Source: Opisthorchis felineus
Lineage: Eukaryota; Platyhelminthes; Trematoda; Opisthorchiida; Opisthorchiidae
DNA: 64,000 bases
Assembly: GCA_004794785.1 (NCBI GenBank)
Contig: SJOL01008935.1
Coordinates: 147,800-211,799, forward strand
Reading direction: 5' to 3'
Shown piece after piece: positions 1 to 14,200 of this stretch (within the stretch, counting starts at the first letter, position 1; each line of letters starts with the position of its first letter). Under the pieces are notes generated by a model, which made no database searches, had not been told where the DNA came from, and saw only the letters and a list, made by a program, of their open reading frames with translations. A program made the position numbers and the translations under genes.

Positions 1-3000
1 TCCAAATCTGGTGTGTGGGATATGGAAGCTTTTTCATATATGCCCGAATGCTGAGAATCAGTCGGTTTACAAGCGCAAGCAAAAGAAGCTGACAATCGAT
101 CTCCATGACAAGAACCCCTAATTGGAGCCGCTGCTGCGGCGGTTGAATATGGGGTTACATGCTATGATGAGGACAACGGATTTTTGTTTCTATTAAGCTA
201 CAGGGTATCAATATCGGGAAGCAGAACTGAAGTGAAGTTGAGACTTAGTGCGCTAAATGAACAGATTTGACACCAAGCAGTGGCCTACTAGCTGGATCTT
301 CGCCACGGCAGCATCCATGGTTATACGTTCCTGAGTCCTAGGCCTTGCGACTGAATTCTATAGACCCTTGTTTAGCGTTAACTTCGCTCCGTCCACTAAT
401 GCATATGGTCACTGAATCCAGCTATCGTATCATCGTTGTACGCAGGGGTCCCTCGTTATCGACAATGGTGCCGAATGACCTAAATTGGTAGTGAGTTCAC
501 CATTATAACAGGAAGGATCTCGCTTTAGCGTGGACACCGATCCGGCGTTTTTAACATTATTCAATTAATTTAGCCGAAACCGTGGGGTTTTCGAATTTTG
601 AATTTACCGTAGAGTTAGACTAATCCATTTGCACGTTCCGATGGCTTCTTGCTCAAAGCCTTTTGTTTAAAACGGTGAAATTTCAAGGTCACTGAGAACT
701 GCCGATTCGCGTGCGATCACCAGTTTACAAGATAAGGCATGAAATTAAATCTTAGCATATTTTACCGTTCCGCGGTGTTCTTTTAATTTGGAATAATACT
801 TAAAGAATATTAAATGCATATTTAACCCATACCGATTGTTTGACTGTGTTCGTATGCGTTGTACTCATCAAGCGTAGAAAATTAGCAGGTTTTGTTCACC
901 AAACTTCGGCACAACACGGTTGTTTTGGGAAGATCACCTTCCAATCAGAATAATTATGGAAAACAGATTGATTGACTGTGCTGTTGTGATGTGAGTATGT
1001 ACCTCCGCTTATGATCCCTATTCTCAGTTATGCACAACTTGTTAGTAGATAATGCAGCGTTCTCAAATAGATTCATGTGAATTACCCATTGAAAATGATG
1101 ACGCCTATTAGGTAGACTACGTAATGAAGCCCGACGACATTGCCGGAAAATAAGGCCAACCACTGACCTTCGTCATGTTAACTGCACGCACTTTTGCCTA
1201 CCCTGGCTAATTTTCGTGACTGCTACGCCAGTTGCTATGCGCGACTTTGGTTATGAGGCCTAAACTGTGCATGATAGCCTAATCCAATGGCTAATGACGT
1301 TCATCCATACTCATAACTGTAAGCAGGTATTCTTAATCTTTGTCTGCCTTGCCCACGACTGAATTTACAAAATCATTGTTTGCGAATTGTATGTTTTTTA
1401 TGCGCTGGTACAAACACAGTAGGTAGTCACTTCAATTCTCTTTTTTTGCAGACCAATTTCATTTGACATAGATTCCGAAACGGAAAATATATAATCAGTT
1501 ACACCTCATGTGTATCTTCGGTGACAGCATTGAAACATCATTATTTGATGAAGTTTGGTATGCTAGCTTACCAAGTGCTTCATAATTTTCATTGTCAACG
1601 ATGGACGATTTGTTTCCACACTGTGGTCACGTCCGAGGTTGATGACTCAGTATTGGGCGCAAGAAAAGTTGAAGCTGAAGAGAGGTGTATACAAGACTGC
1701 CGTACTATTGGACTTTGTGTGTGAGATTTAAACCCTATAACACCAGACTAAATTTCGACCCTGGGATGCATTCACTTTGTGAGGAACCAGAAAAAATCCT
1801 CCTCCGCCCGGGATTCGAAAGAATGGTCCACAACTTGTGTGCTGCTAATTCGGCTTCAACTTACCAGTCTTCATCTGCTCCGAAGTTGGGCAGAATAGTG
1901 TGATTGCAACAGCCTTACGGGCCACGGCTGCCTGGACCTCCATGGACCGATCAAGGTCGACATCATAGCATTCCCTCTTGGCTGATCTATTGATGGACGA
2001 AGGGCTGTAGTTGCGCGACGGACCAGCGATTAAAAAATTGTTTCATTGCTACGTGCCTACTTACCTGGTGGACGAGCCTGAAGATATTCTCCACACAGCT
2101 GGCAAGGCTCGTTATCACAGCACTAACTGTGATAGCTGTGGCAATCGGTTCTGTGGACACCAGGATTTAGAAGAGTTAGTTAGAAGATCAAAGAGACCGC
2201 AGAAGACACCGCCTTTTTCAGTAGATAATTACCTAGCATGAAGACGGCTGTCCTCCAACACCGAGGGCTGACTGTCCAGTGCATTGGCTGAATCTTGACG
2301 TAAAATCAGGTGAGTTTGCACAATCAGACGCTTCATGCAGCTTGTGGCTTTGAATGGCTCTAAAAACCTTAATTTGCCGAAAAACCGTCCAGACTGCTTG
2401 TACAAACCTTTTACTGTTGATTGTTGTGGTTTAAAAACCAGAAGCAGATGTACAGCTTCTTCTGGTAGGTTGTATTCGGCTAACCATCGCTGATTAATTG
2501 GAAATCGACCTAAGGAATGTATACTTAATTACATAAATTACTGCAGGGTAACGAGTGGCTCCTGAATACCAAAAACAGATGTACGCAAGGTAGCCACATA
2601 GATTTATAAAAAGTGCTTGTGCAGGCACCAGCTGAGGTGTTAACCAATTGAGGACATTTTGGAGTTTGTGCCAAAAACTAACTGCTATTAGCAACGGGTT
2701 TTTCGGCTTGAAGTGAGAAGTGATGGTACATCTTATTTTGCGTGCATGTGCCACTGTGCCCAAGAACTTGATTGGAAGCAAAAATCGTAATTCAGTAGAC
2801 CACACAAAAAAAGTAGCTGTCTCCCTCGGGGATTTCTGGGCGGTTAAAGTTATAATTGATGTGGATCTTGTACTCGCGCACAAGTCACCCGATGTGCCGG
2901 GAAACCTAGATTGCATGTTCTAGGCCATGAGCATGGTGTACGCGTGTCTTCAAACGCTCGAAAGCGTTCCAGGGGCGGTTATTAGCCATATTCTAGAACT

Positions 3001-6000
3001 GTACCAACAAGCACAGCGCATAAACGGCCCACTTTTGAGTAATGTACAACCAGTGGAAACTCAGATGGGGGGCAAAGCCAGGCTCGTTTCTACGCACAGT
3101 TTTTAAATTTTGGCGAAATCTACGTGATTATAGTCTGTTGCACATTACTCACTCAGCCGCGTTATCAAACCCGGCAATGTGGTGGAATATGTTCCGGATG
3201 TGGTCAGAAAGTTTCTGCAAAGTGGTCACAACATAATGAAAAATATGTTGTACCGGATAGCTTGCCACGCGTGAGAGTAGCATAGCATTAAGTATTAGCC
3301 AAACAAAGCTTCAGCAGCCCGCATCTGAGACGTCATTTTACCCATGCCGAATGTTTTGACGGAGTACTTTCCGCACATCACATCGTTGAAAAAGCTAAAC
3401 AGCTTGCGGAAAGGCGCACAATTCTTGCTTTTGACGAAGGCATACATGATTGGTCACCCTATCCTCACACCATCCGTCAAAGGAAATGTTTAGAAACAAA
3501 GTGAAAGTTAGCAGCTCTAGTAAAACCTACCCAAAACGATTCGTGATGTGCGTAGCATCAACGTTCACAACGTCCGGAAATTGTCAAAGTAGGGTAATTT
3601 GGTATACGTGAGAAAAATCTAGGTGGCTCAATTTATCACCATTAAAACTCCAACACCAGCACACGACCATATTCTTAAAGTTTTGTTAGAATAAAAGACA
3701 TGTCACCTAGAAAATAAAAAACGTAAGCAATGATCTAATTAACGATGAGTTTCATCGTTTGGTGCGACATTCTGGATGGTCACTTATTGTGAACTGCTAT
3801 TTTCCTGCTCATTATCACCTCTTCTTTCTGTAAACATTAGTTGCATTATCGAATATATTTCGTTTTAATAAAATATACAGACAAGCCCCTTTTTGTACTA
3901 GACGGGACTCTGAGATTTTGTTCTTGTGACTACCGGTTGAACAATACTGGTTATCGCTAATTTCCAACGTAAACTAAACTTTTATCTGAAAACACTGGTC
4001 TCATCCGTTTACATCAGTGGATTGATATTTTGCTTACTGAAGTTTCGCAATAGGTGGAAAATACAACCTTCTCCTCATGATGTGACGTTTAACGGAATAC
4101 GAACGTTTGAAAGTTTCTTTTGTGAACTGTGAGTCAACGATTCCTTGGACATTTTTCCTTGTGACATATTAATATATATTATATATAATATTAATATTTT
4201 ACTCTTTTTGTAATAGACTCCTCAGGGCCGTTGACTACAACAACACCTCTTTAAATCTATCTGAAACGTGTTTTGAACCTCCAACAACGGATTTATGTAC
4301 TTCAAAAGAAAACTGCACACCTTTACTTCATCGCTTATTGGGCACCACTTGATGGAGAGCCCGTAGGAAACACTTGCTAAGTAGGTGGTTTTGCTCAAGA
4401 TGGTAAGAAGTAACCACCAAGGAGTCATTGTACTGGCAAACATACACTCTTGCCGGGCGCCTAGTACAGCGTGTGCTATCGGTCATAAACAAGTAACAAT
4501 ACGCTTACTAGCTGCGACAAATTCCGTGGCCTTTGCTTGGTCTAACGGGACGCCTGCTGAAAAGGTAGAAAGCTTTTCCGCCCTAAAGTCACAAATTGCT
4601 GCTCCTTATTGAGTTCAGGAGGGTAGAAACTACTGAATTATTGCTCACATACGCTTTCATAGCATTTTCAAATTCCCTGGAGGAGACAAAAGGTGAACAA
4701 GCTATTTTTTATACAAGATCACCCACTACATTCAGCGAACTGAGCCATGACAGCTATTTACAATTAAAATTCAGCGCCCATAGCAGACTTTGAATACATT
4801 TAAAGACTTCCAAAAAAAACTGCGGCCGATTGGGAAAATTTGGATTTTTGAATAAATATCTTCAAGTGCCAAGACTTTACGTTAAAGTTTTCTTCGTTTA
4901 AACTATGGTTTCAAAGACATTTGAGGTGTGTGTCTAGGGCTCGGCACATTTACGAGAAGCATAGCTTTTAAATTTGGAATATTCCGTCTAAGTCAAGCTG
5001 TGCAAGCATTTTATACCTGGTGGCAATATCCACAGTTTGGTCAAGCTGTCACCGTTATTTTACTAGTATTTTACAACAATTTATGACGTTTGACCCACGA
5101 GCTTCTCAAAAAAAACGTAAACGTATGCAATTGCCACATCCTTTTCAAAAACTTTGCCGATCATCACAATACGCCTTACGATCGGTGTCCGCAAAATTTC
5201 GGCTACCTGGCGTCCGACGAAACCTTCAGAATCTTGATAACGAACCCAGTGGGTGATGGATGCCGAAACACGGACACATTGAGCATTCATTCCGTCTGAT
5301 AAGTATCTCGCACTGATAGCTGGCGTGTGTGGACAAAAATAACTCCAAGAATATTTGCCTCACAATTTGTTGCCTGACAAAGTTGAAGGTTCCTTCAATA
5401 TAATAAACAAACGGACAAATGGGAGTCATGTTAACCGCTAGACCCTGATTTATAGATTATTGTGCTGGTCTGCCTGTTGCGCATTTATTTCTTTGTGAGG
5501 CGACCATTTGAATATATTTACTTGCTGCGTGCTTGTAAGACCATTTGTGCGAACACGCTATCCCGGGATTTTGAAGGTCTAGGTACCTGCTACATGCCAC
5601 CTGGGTCCTTTCCAAAACACCATACATCAGGTGCTTATTCATGGGACGTCTATTGAATGGTTGTCGGTCAACTATGTAACTAAACTGCGCAACACAGAAT
5701 GTAACCATCAGGCATTTCTACAAGCAAGGTGAGATGAAGCCCAATCAGCAGTTTGTGGTCTTTGAAGTAACAAAAATTGAGACGTTTGCTGCAGCAAAAC
5801 AACGCCAGGGGATTTTCGTTTACTTGCATGACAATAACGTTGCTTGATATTTTCAAAAATAATGTGGTGAACTCCTATCTGTGTTTTTGTCCCAAAGTCT
5901 AGCTAGGTGCGAACTGAAAGCTATTCAGTACTGCGGATAGGGCACCGGACTTGCTGAAACTGGGATCCCGCCAGAGGCTGAAGCCTTACTAATGTCAAGA

Positions 6001-7424
6001 TTTGCAGCTAGGATTTGTCGCAAGCTATCAGCATTGTGAGTTGCTTTACCTTTAACAGAAGTAGCGTTTTTAACTAATGAGCTTGCTGTTTTTTACTCGT
6101 GGTCTAGCAGAAGTGGTGTATAGTGCCCAAAGGTTGTGCATTTTGACTGATGCAGAAAGCTTTAACTTGACTTCTCGAAAAAAGTTCCAGCCATCAGCTT
6201 TTTCCTTCAAAAGTAGACTTGGAACTTTGTGCAGAAACAGTGACTTCTCTAACGAGATCACAGGTCTCCGACCAAATCGAACCCGTCTATTTATCGTGGG
6301 AACCAATTGTAGTCGAAGGCAGAGGTGGTTGAGGTCAACCAGGGTTTGACTGGTAAAGACAATTTGGCCACCATACTTCTAATGTCTCAGAGACTTAGCT
6401 CAATTAAACAACCTCCATAAAACGTAGGTTGTTCGACTGTTGAACGGAACAGTGGCAGGGTGCTTTTAACTTGCTTATACCGAGAGGAGGCTCACATAGT
6501 CTAAATACTTATCTATTGCAACAAAGAATCATGAGGAGTGCTGTATTTGAGCTCTGGTAAAGGGAGCGGAGAATTTGTAACCGCGTAGCATTGATAAAAC
6601 AAGAGGAATGTCGGTTATTTTCGAATTTATTAGAACAACGTACTGGAAAGTCCTACCAGTTGAAGCTTGAAAAAGAGATAAACCCAGTGGCAGCAGCCAG
6701 AGTGAAATGAAATAATCGAACAGCTAATCTTTGCCTACGTTACGTACGTTTCCAAGCTCAAGGTGATACTACTAATTCAAAGATAAACCCTTATATTCCG
6801 TAAGGTTATCTCAAACGTATGTATATATCTGATGTGACCAAATCCTTCACCCAATGCAAATATGAGTTTCATTAATCCCTGCATAAGGGTACACTTGCAG
6901 CAAGATCTGAACCTTAATTATAGGTGTGGGAGATAAATGGCGGACAGTGATCACATTAATTGTAGGTGATTACAAGCCTCTTAGACTGTGCACTCACATC
7001 GTCATTCTTTGAACAGCCCTTCTCCAGTCCTGGTGCAGTTACCTTCGACGGTCCACACCGGATAGGTAAAACACAACTCGTATTCCTCTGTTATTGAAAT
7101 TCATCAATAATGAAGGCGAGTCAATCAATTGACGAAACCAGGACAACTACTGAGTAACCATTCAAAGCATTTGGCAAATCAATCATATCTCTTAAGCCCA
7201 AACCCGGTAACCGGCGTTCACTGATGGAGCAGTGATATCAGATGCCATGGAGTTGAATATCAGTGTGCGTTACTGATGTGCTCCAATTAGAGTGAAAATT
7301 GGGTTCATTTCTCCTCCTTTTTGGTGGAGAACAACCAGAATAATTATGCCAGAAATAAGTTCAAAGGAGTGCGAAAAATTGCTCTGATGGCGGTGTTGCG
7401 GGATATAAATAACTCATGCGCGCT
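1..7424. other. intergenic DNA, no gene recognised
   Basis: No open frame here exceeds about 140 codons, and none of the translations shows a protein family I recognise. The longest (2494-2916, minus) has no domain and overlaps another unrelated frame, as expected by chance. The DNA is of ordinary composition apart from the AT palindrome near 4180. It may contain old repeats too decayed to identify by eye. Confidence 0.6.
4166..4197. repeat. AT-only near-palindrome
   Basis: A run made only of A and T in which the outer 11 bases of each side are close to reverse-complementary around a short centre. It could extrude as a hairpin. It looks like simple-sequence DNA rather than a functional site. 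Confidence 0.6.
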
Positions 7425-7979
7425 GCTTGTTTGTTGGTCTGTTCACCCAGCTTAGCAGTTGGACTGCAAACGCTTTGTCACCAATCAAGATGGAAAGCAC
7501 AAAGCATGACTCAACGTCACTCACGAAGACAGGGAGGGAAATCAGCAAAATATCCAAACACTTGTTCACGTTAAAACAAACGAGAGCAGAATTTTACCGA
7601 GGCATGGTACTACTCAGAGAAATCAACCAAAAAACACATCGGCATTGATGCATTCTATGAGTTGCTATGACCAAAATAATTACACCATTTGGGAAATCAA
7701 ACAAACTACCGATAACAAACGAGCCAGTTGGAGCTAAGAAAGTATACTATAATAAATGGTTCTGTATTCAGCCAATCGAATGCTGGAAAACCAGGCCACA
7801 AAGCAAGTAACCACAGGAACGGAATTGTCAAATAAAGCATATTCAATGAACCAACCAGATGCAAAGTAAATATAATGACAACGCAACTCAACCTCTAAGC
7901 TACGTATTCAAACCACATGAAAGCCGCCTGGAGACCAACCAGATACGTCAGTATTACTAAATTCAGTCTAGAAACTACA

Positions 7980-8098
7980 TAATGTATGTATAGTATATAG
8001 TATATAGTATATATTGTGTATACGTGTTGTGCATATGGTATTGTATATAGTGTATAGTATATAGTATCATATATATGCATATATATAATCATATACTC
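7980..8098. repeat. TA-rich microsatellite (TATAGTA-type)
   Basis: About 120 bases of imperfect TATAGTATA, TATATG and related units. They lie between the two inverted ends of the surrounding element. Confidence 0.8.
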
Positions 8099-8106
8099 AC
8101 AACTCC

Positions 8107-8149
8107 GCACTGACGATTTCACCTCAGCTGGTGGTGAAACGTTTGCAAT
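8107..8149 (+). ncRNA. hammerhead ribozyme-like motif, PLE type
   Basis: Both conserved core boxes are present: CTGACGA at 8110-8116 and GAAA at 8136-8139. Between them CACC and GGTG can pair as stem II around a TCAGCT loop, but the base of stem II is poorly paired. After GAAA the order ACGT-T fits A15.1, a two-base CG, U16.1 and the H17 cleavage base. Stem I can form only GCA/TGC. Very short stems I and III are known in PLE hammerheads. Activity as a monomer is doubtful. Confidence 0.5.
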
Positions 8150-8200
8150 CCAACTGCCAAGCTCGGCGAACAACCCAGCAACCAAATTGTTCTTTAGTTA

Positions 8201-11200
8201 CAGTTGTTCCACTTTCCAGTCATTTGGTAGCTTCCGCACAAAATCCACGTAGCTCCACGAAATCAGTCTAAGTCACAAATTCAAAGGTTACCGGATATCA
8301 AAATATAGACACTCGTGAATGAAAGGTTTCTCTCTTATTGTAACATCCTTATGCCTAGTTTGACGAAACAGCTTAGAATGTCATAGTACATTGAGAATCC
8401 ACAAAAGCCAAGAGAGAAAGTGGACAACTAAAATACAGTTCATACACGATGAGTTTTCTGTTTAACGGCTCCCTAGCTGGACCTTCATTTTTGTTCCCAA
8501 GTAATTGTTTTGCTTTTTACTTCATAACTCATCCAGATCTACAACCGGCCCTTCGAGTCAATGTATTTTTTCTGAGTAACAAAGGTTATCCAAAGCACAT
8601 TCCGGGGTGCTCTCTGGTCAACACAGTTGCGCACACAATCTATCAGTATGAGTTCCACAGCATGCAGCTTACCCCTGCTTGAGGTGGTGATGATTCAGAA
8701 AACCTTGATTTCACACTTGCCTCAGAGGTGTTAACTTACCGTTATACGATAGCGCCGGAGGTGGACCTGTTACCACGAGGGCTAATTTATGCCTTTTCAG
8801 CTCTTGTGGTTGGCTGCAAGACTCAACCTTGTACGGATTGCGAGCTCTTATGCATTTATCAGTTAGCTTGGTGGCAAAGCGTGTGATGTTCAACTGGTTC
8901 TAGCGCTGGTAAATTTACTCTCAAGCAACGCTTGCGCCTTACGGTTGTATTCATGGGAAAGAACCATTCTGTGCGGCCCAATTTGACAAGTTGCCGGCAC
9001 TACACTGAGTGGAATGACATATTGCTGCGGATACATCGAATTAGTGCGAGGGTAAACCGATTGCTTCTGACACTTCAACCTTAGTAAATAATGCGTAGGC
9101 TTGCTTCATGTCATTTTCACTAGTTAGCGTAGCATTAGAAGATGCAAGCGTTAGAATTTTCTACATAAGTATGATCCTGGTCAGACTGTTCAGAGGAGAT
9201 TTTGCCAGCCATCAACTGACCTTTGGTGCTCCACTAATTCACTTGAGATTATTGTGCTACCTCTATTGGTTGCATGACCCGAAGGCTGCGTCGACATTCC
9301 TCTACTTCCGTACCTCTACCCAACCGGACTAAAGACGCCGCAATTAGTTCCTATGTGCTAGCAACCGGTCACATGAAAAATCCGCATTCCTGTGTACAAC
9401 TCCAGTATCGGATGGTGGCGTTCACTTGCCACTACCAAGGCTGTTGCCATCAGTCTTCCCTAGCCTATAATTTGTCTACAAAAGAAACAAGCTCAAGCAC
9501 CTAGCTTTCATCGGCCTAGTTCATCGCCTCCTTCAAGCAGTTCAACCGGGAACAAAATGAGTATGTTTCCAGACTGCTGCGCATGCATCCACCTGGAGGT
9601 GAGTAGAGTCGAATGTGATGTTCAGTAGGGTTCCGCTAAAAGACAAGGATAAATACGACCCAGATGGCTTGGGCCAAAGCCTCGATCGTGTGTGTCAGTC
9701 ACTGAATCAATTCTCACCCAAAATAGTTTCATTTATTTTACCACTGTATTCGCCCACTGAAAGCTCACCAAAAGCATTCAATTGCCACCTTCGCGGCATA
9801 GTAACCCACACACTTTTATTTAAAGAACTGATGGAAAGATGTCAGTTTGGAAGAGTGGCCTATTTACCCTTTGACGGTCAAAGATTAGAAGTGTAGTGCT
9901 AGCTACAAAAGTGTTTAGCACCGGATGGTCTGCAAAAACACTAAACACAGTTGTATATACAACATGCAGGCATTTTATTGTACTCAACGGCGGTGATTCA
10001 TTCCAGCTATGATCACATCATTATTGCGATCATCCAAATAATACAACCAAATAAGCTTGATACATCCGAAAACAAAAAAGACAGTAAAATCCCTGCTCGT
10101 GAAGGACTACTTTGCCTTGGGGACTTGGAATGATGACAAATAAAAAGTTCAGATGATCTATAAAAGTTTCAGTTAGATCTGTGGTTAGCCTGCGTTTTAC
10201 TTGTCAGTTTCCGCCCTTAATCCAATAATTCTTACAATCCTCAACCCCCCGGAGCTAACATCACATGCTCAGTGTTTTGAATAGAATTTGCGAGCGCAGC
10301 CAAATCTAATCACACTGCCGGAACAAGCCAAACATTACGTATCACTACTCACAATATCGGTTTCTAATCAAATGATGCACTCTTGGAGTGTATTTCTTGT
10401 GTTTTTCCAGGTTCGTCCATCTGTTCGTACCCATCTGTGTCGAAGCGATCTTTTAGGGTAGCGTAGATGAGAACCATGCAGAATCAGAAGAAATAAACTG
10501 GCCTTCGACCACCAGACATTTGAATGCTGACAAATATTTACCGATTCCTAGGCAGCCAAATGTGACCAAATTAATCGAATTTGTGGGGTATCAAAACAAA
10601 CTTTGGAATTTGGGGTCATTTTCAGTATTTTGACACCCAAATTATCGAGAAATTCCTTATTTATCGCAGTACAAGGCACTTTTTGTGCTTTCAAGAATTT
10701 CGGCAGCGTTGGTCACCCGGTTTATTCGCGAACCCAGACATCTGATTGATATCTACACAAAGCGTTCAGTACCGGGAGGGCATCCTGTTTATAAACTTGT
10801 TCTATTTTCGAAGACCACCGTATTCCCAGGAAAGCCGTTTACTCTCCATGTGACCTTCTGGAGTCGAATCGGCTTACATTCACTTATGAATTTTGTGCAT
10901 GTTATACTTGACACTATGTTTTCACCCACCTCACCAAAACAGGAGGTGGGATGAGTTGTTGTGTGTCATTGTCTCGACTGCCTTAGGTAGTCATAAATGT
11001 AAAAAATCCATAATTTGTGGGTAAGCTTTGTGGCACTAAAAATAGGGTATCAACCGTCACCCTCAGATTCTTGCTAACTGGATAGAAATTACAATCAGCC
11101 AACAAACTTCTGAGACAGAAGCTGAAAATTTTGCTTGTGAAGCAAAGCGGGCAAAGGTAAAGTGGTTAGCTGTGGTGATTGCTGCACCTGCAAAGCGTTT

Positions 11201-14200
11201 GTTCAAGACTACCTGCGGTGAGTTTTTAGAGGATATTACCAACTGGCTTGATTGCTTGCCTTTTTGTAAAGGGTATGAACCAGCATATATTCAAGCCAGA
11301 TACACCTGGCCTTGTTTTTCCGCACACAAAAAATCCTGTGCGGAGGGCCGAAGCCAGCACGGAAGGATTGAATCACCTTGATACTGTTTTGCAGCGTCAT
11401 GGGGGAGTGGTTTCTGACATCAAGTGTGGGCAACTACAGGAGACACGTCGTCTCAACAATGTGAATACTGCCTATCTGCGTGAACAAAATAAGGCCAATC
11501 AGAAAGAAACTGCACGACAAAGTTTTTAGCTGAGAATTGACTTCCACAGCTCAACAAACCCGGGAAGCTCTTGTGATACTTGTTAATTATACACTGCTAT
11601 CACCTGTTTGGCCCAAAAACGTTAAAATGGCGTTTATATACATCTTCCTACTTGAAAGCACTTGGCGCAGGATTCTGTCAACGCGTGTCAATGGACTACC
11701 AAAGACAGCCTCTATCAAAGTGCTTGTTAAGGCGGAAGCTGCTGCAAACAAAAATATATATATTTGGCTGGATAAGCAAATTGTTTTGCACACTTTTCTG
11801 CCAGGCTCAGTTATTAGATCCCATTGTCCAGAAAGCTTGAAACGGTCTTCCTGGTATGATGAGTCGCAGATGTTTTTTTAAATGTTGCATCGATGAACTG
11901 GCTATGCTCCGCAGCCCTATCCCTGCTAAGCTGACCGCTAACTCTGAAATTACGTATTAAGGACTATTTTACTGTGCCTAATGCGCTACTGGTATGAAAA
12001 ATTTCTAGGGTTAACAGTCCACTCATAAATGTTCTGCTAGAAGACAGGTGAGGTTTCGTGAAACCCCAATGTGAAAGTCGACGAAAACGGACTGGTCATA
12101 AAACTGATAAGTGCAGTGCAACAAACCACTGTCGTCCAAAAAATTTACAGCCAATCCAAATTGGAACATATTTGCAGAAATGGAACTCATTTAAAAAAAG
12201 ACAAGCTGCCATGAGAAACGAGGCAAACAGGAAACCGACTGTTTGGGCCTTTTTTTTGCAAAAGTGTTTTTGTTTCATGTCTCAGGCACTTTCGTGGGAT
12301 TTTAACCTACCGGTTAGCGAGCTTCCTCTGTAATGACAGATTCCCTCTTTGAAGCGAAATCCTTTCAGCTTCTCAGTGTTTGCTTTCCATATATTTACAT
12401 ATAGAGAGCATATAACATATAATATGTACTGTATGTAATAAATGTAATGTGTATAATATAAGTGGAACGCAACATATGTGATGTGTATTATATGCTGTGT
12501 AATAAATATGGCATGTATACAATATGACATATATGTGTAATGTATACTGTATTTTATATGTGGTGCAATTTGATATACATTTGTCCTGTTCCGAAAATGT
12601 ACTTCATAGTCGACGAGCCCAGGTTGCGGGTCAGAGCCCATTTAAATGTACTCATCTAGCTACATGGATCATCAAAGAGTTTTGGAAATCCTTACTTTAT
12701 CCTTCGAGACGAACATCTTCCTTTTGGGCACCGCATTCGGAAATAACAGCTGAATACCGGGAACGCGGATAGTCATAGCCAAGAATTTAGCCCAAAGTGT
12801 AGTTCCTCTGTATGAGGAGACAAAACGCAAATTGACCTGTCGGAAATCTTGCACTCTAGAAAATACTTACGCCTTTTCGTTTTTCGGTTCATAATACGGC
12901 CGCTATGAAAGGATGTACAACGGAAAACAATTTTCTTAAAGGATACCCCGTAAGCCGCGTTAGGTGATAAATCTCTCCAGGCAACTACTGCATACTAGCG
13001 TTTTTTTCCATGAAATTTTCTTGTGTAGTCTAGTGACTTGAAATACATATATTTTGGCTTTTGAGGTGAAATATTCAACGGGCTTCTTATTTACTCAGTG
13101 AGAGACCACGTGGTTTATTCGTGGATAAACACTACTCGAAACTCTGGTCAGAAAGACATCCACATAGACTGAGCCTCTAGTTGACAAATTTCTAAACACT
13201 AAGAGATCGTAGAAGTTCCATTTTAAGTATCATATTTGTTCGGAAAATTTGTTCAACTGCATGATACACAGTAAAACTCAAAATAGTGCACTCTTTTTAG
13301 AGACAAACTATTCTAGATTTGTATCACATTTTTAATAGGAAACTATTGGCCAAGTGTTGAATAAGTGAACTGTTCACAGGAATAACAACTATACCCATGT
13401 TGTTCCTTCACTATCGGGTGTCAGTAATTCATTTAAATAACTTGATAAGACCCATTATAACGGGTCATAAATCTGATGAGATATATCCTGTATTTCGACG
13501 TTATTAGTAGTAAGCTCTTTGTTTTCGCTCAGTCACTTACTGACTTGCAGAGCATGTTCTACATGGCCACACTAAAAGGGCTTCAAGACGGATGCATAAC
13601 TATAGGCTATTGCAGTGCAAGTGGAAACACATTGGTCCATACCGAAGCCTGGCAAAGGGGATGTTAGGAAAAGTCTGTTTGGAACTTCGCTCCCTACAGA
13701 GAAGAATTGTTGAACAAATTTCTGATTCATCTAGAATTTTAAAGATGAATGGTCAGTGATTAGTAGAAAATATATTTTATGAAGCGTGGTTTGAGTGTTT
13801 TCCCCTGAAGCTGGCTTCTCAGTCATCTACGTCCGTCAACTAGGATTGCAGTTTACTAGAGTTAGGACATTAGTTTAAAAAGTACTCCCCCATCCCGATG
13901 CGATCATTCTCGTGAATCCACACCGAAGGACGGCTTTTACTACGGCCCATCAGCAGTGTGTGCCCTTTACTGTACGGGATTTCGACTTTGGATGTCAGAC
14001 ATGATAGGCGAGCGTACTGTCACTACTCAGCCAGCGCAAAGTAGTATGAAAGATTGCAAAGAGTCGCCCTTAGCTGCCATTCCACCTCGCACAGTTCTGA
14101 AGTTGGGTAGGTGATCGATAATGGTGTGTACTTTAGATTTCGGGTATCTTGCACACCTGTAATCACACGGGTAGCAGAACTGCGACAAGCAGTGATTGGG

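Larger units (their letters stand above)
7425..8200. mobile_element. foldback element with inverted ends and a hammerhead, PLE-like
   Basis: The DNA at about 7425-7490 reappears in reverse complement at about 8120-8190. The best match is around the shared words GTTTGCA.TCCAACTG and the nearby AAGCT.G. Translated outward, both ends give related peptides (GLFTQLSSWTANALSP and GLFAELGSWIANVSPP). The right end carries a hammerhead-like core at 8107-8149; in the left end the core is scrambled. Between the ends are unremarkable DNA and a TA-rich microsatellite. Inverted termini with hammerheads suggest a PLE terminal repeat, but no reverse transcriptase or GIY-YIG frame is visible inside. A short piece of the same end (AACCCAGCAACCAAATT) recurs alone near 49424. 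Confidence 0.55.

Noticed and set aside
1795..1820. CCCGGGATTCGAA, similar to a tRNA T-arm on the minus strand
   Set aside because: No A-box at a suitable distance and no cloverleaf; not a tRNA gene.
2494..2916. 140-codon minus ORF
   Set aside because: No family resemblance; overlaps another frame on the opposite strand and has no supporting neighbour.
9274..9504. Peptide AISSYVLATGHMKN resembling the late GIY-YIG motif of PLEs
   Set aside because: The match is about ten residues with no linker, GIY or YIG box nearby; too short to separate from chance.
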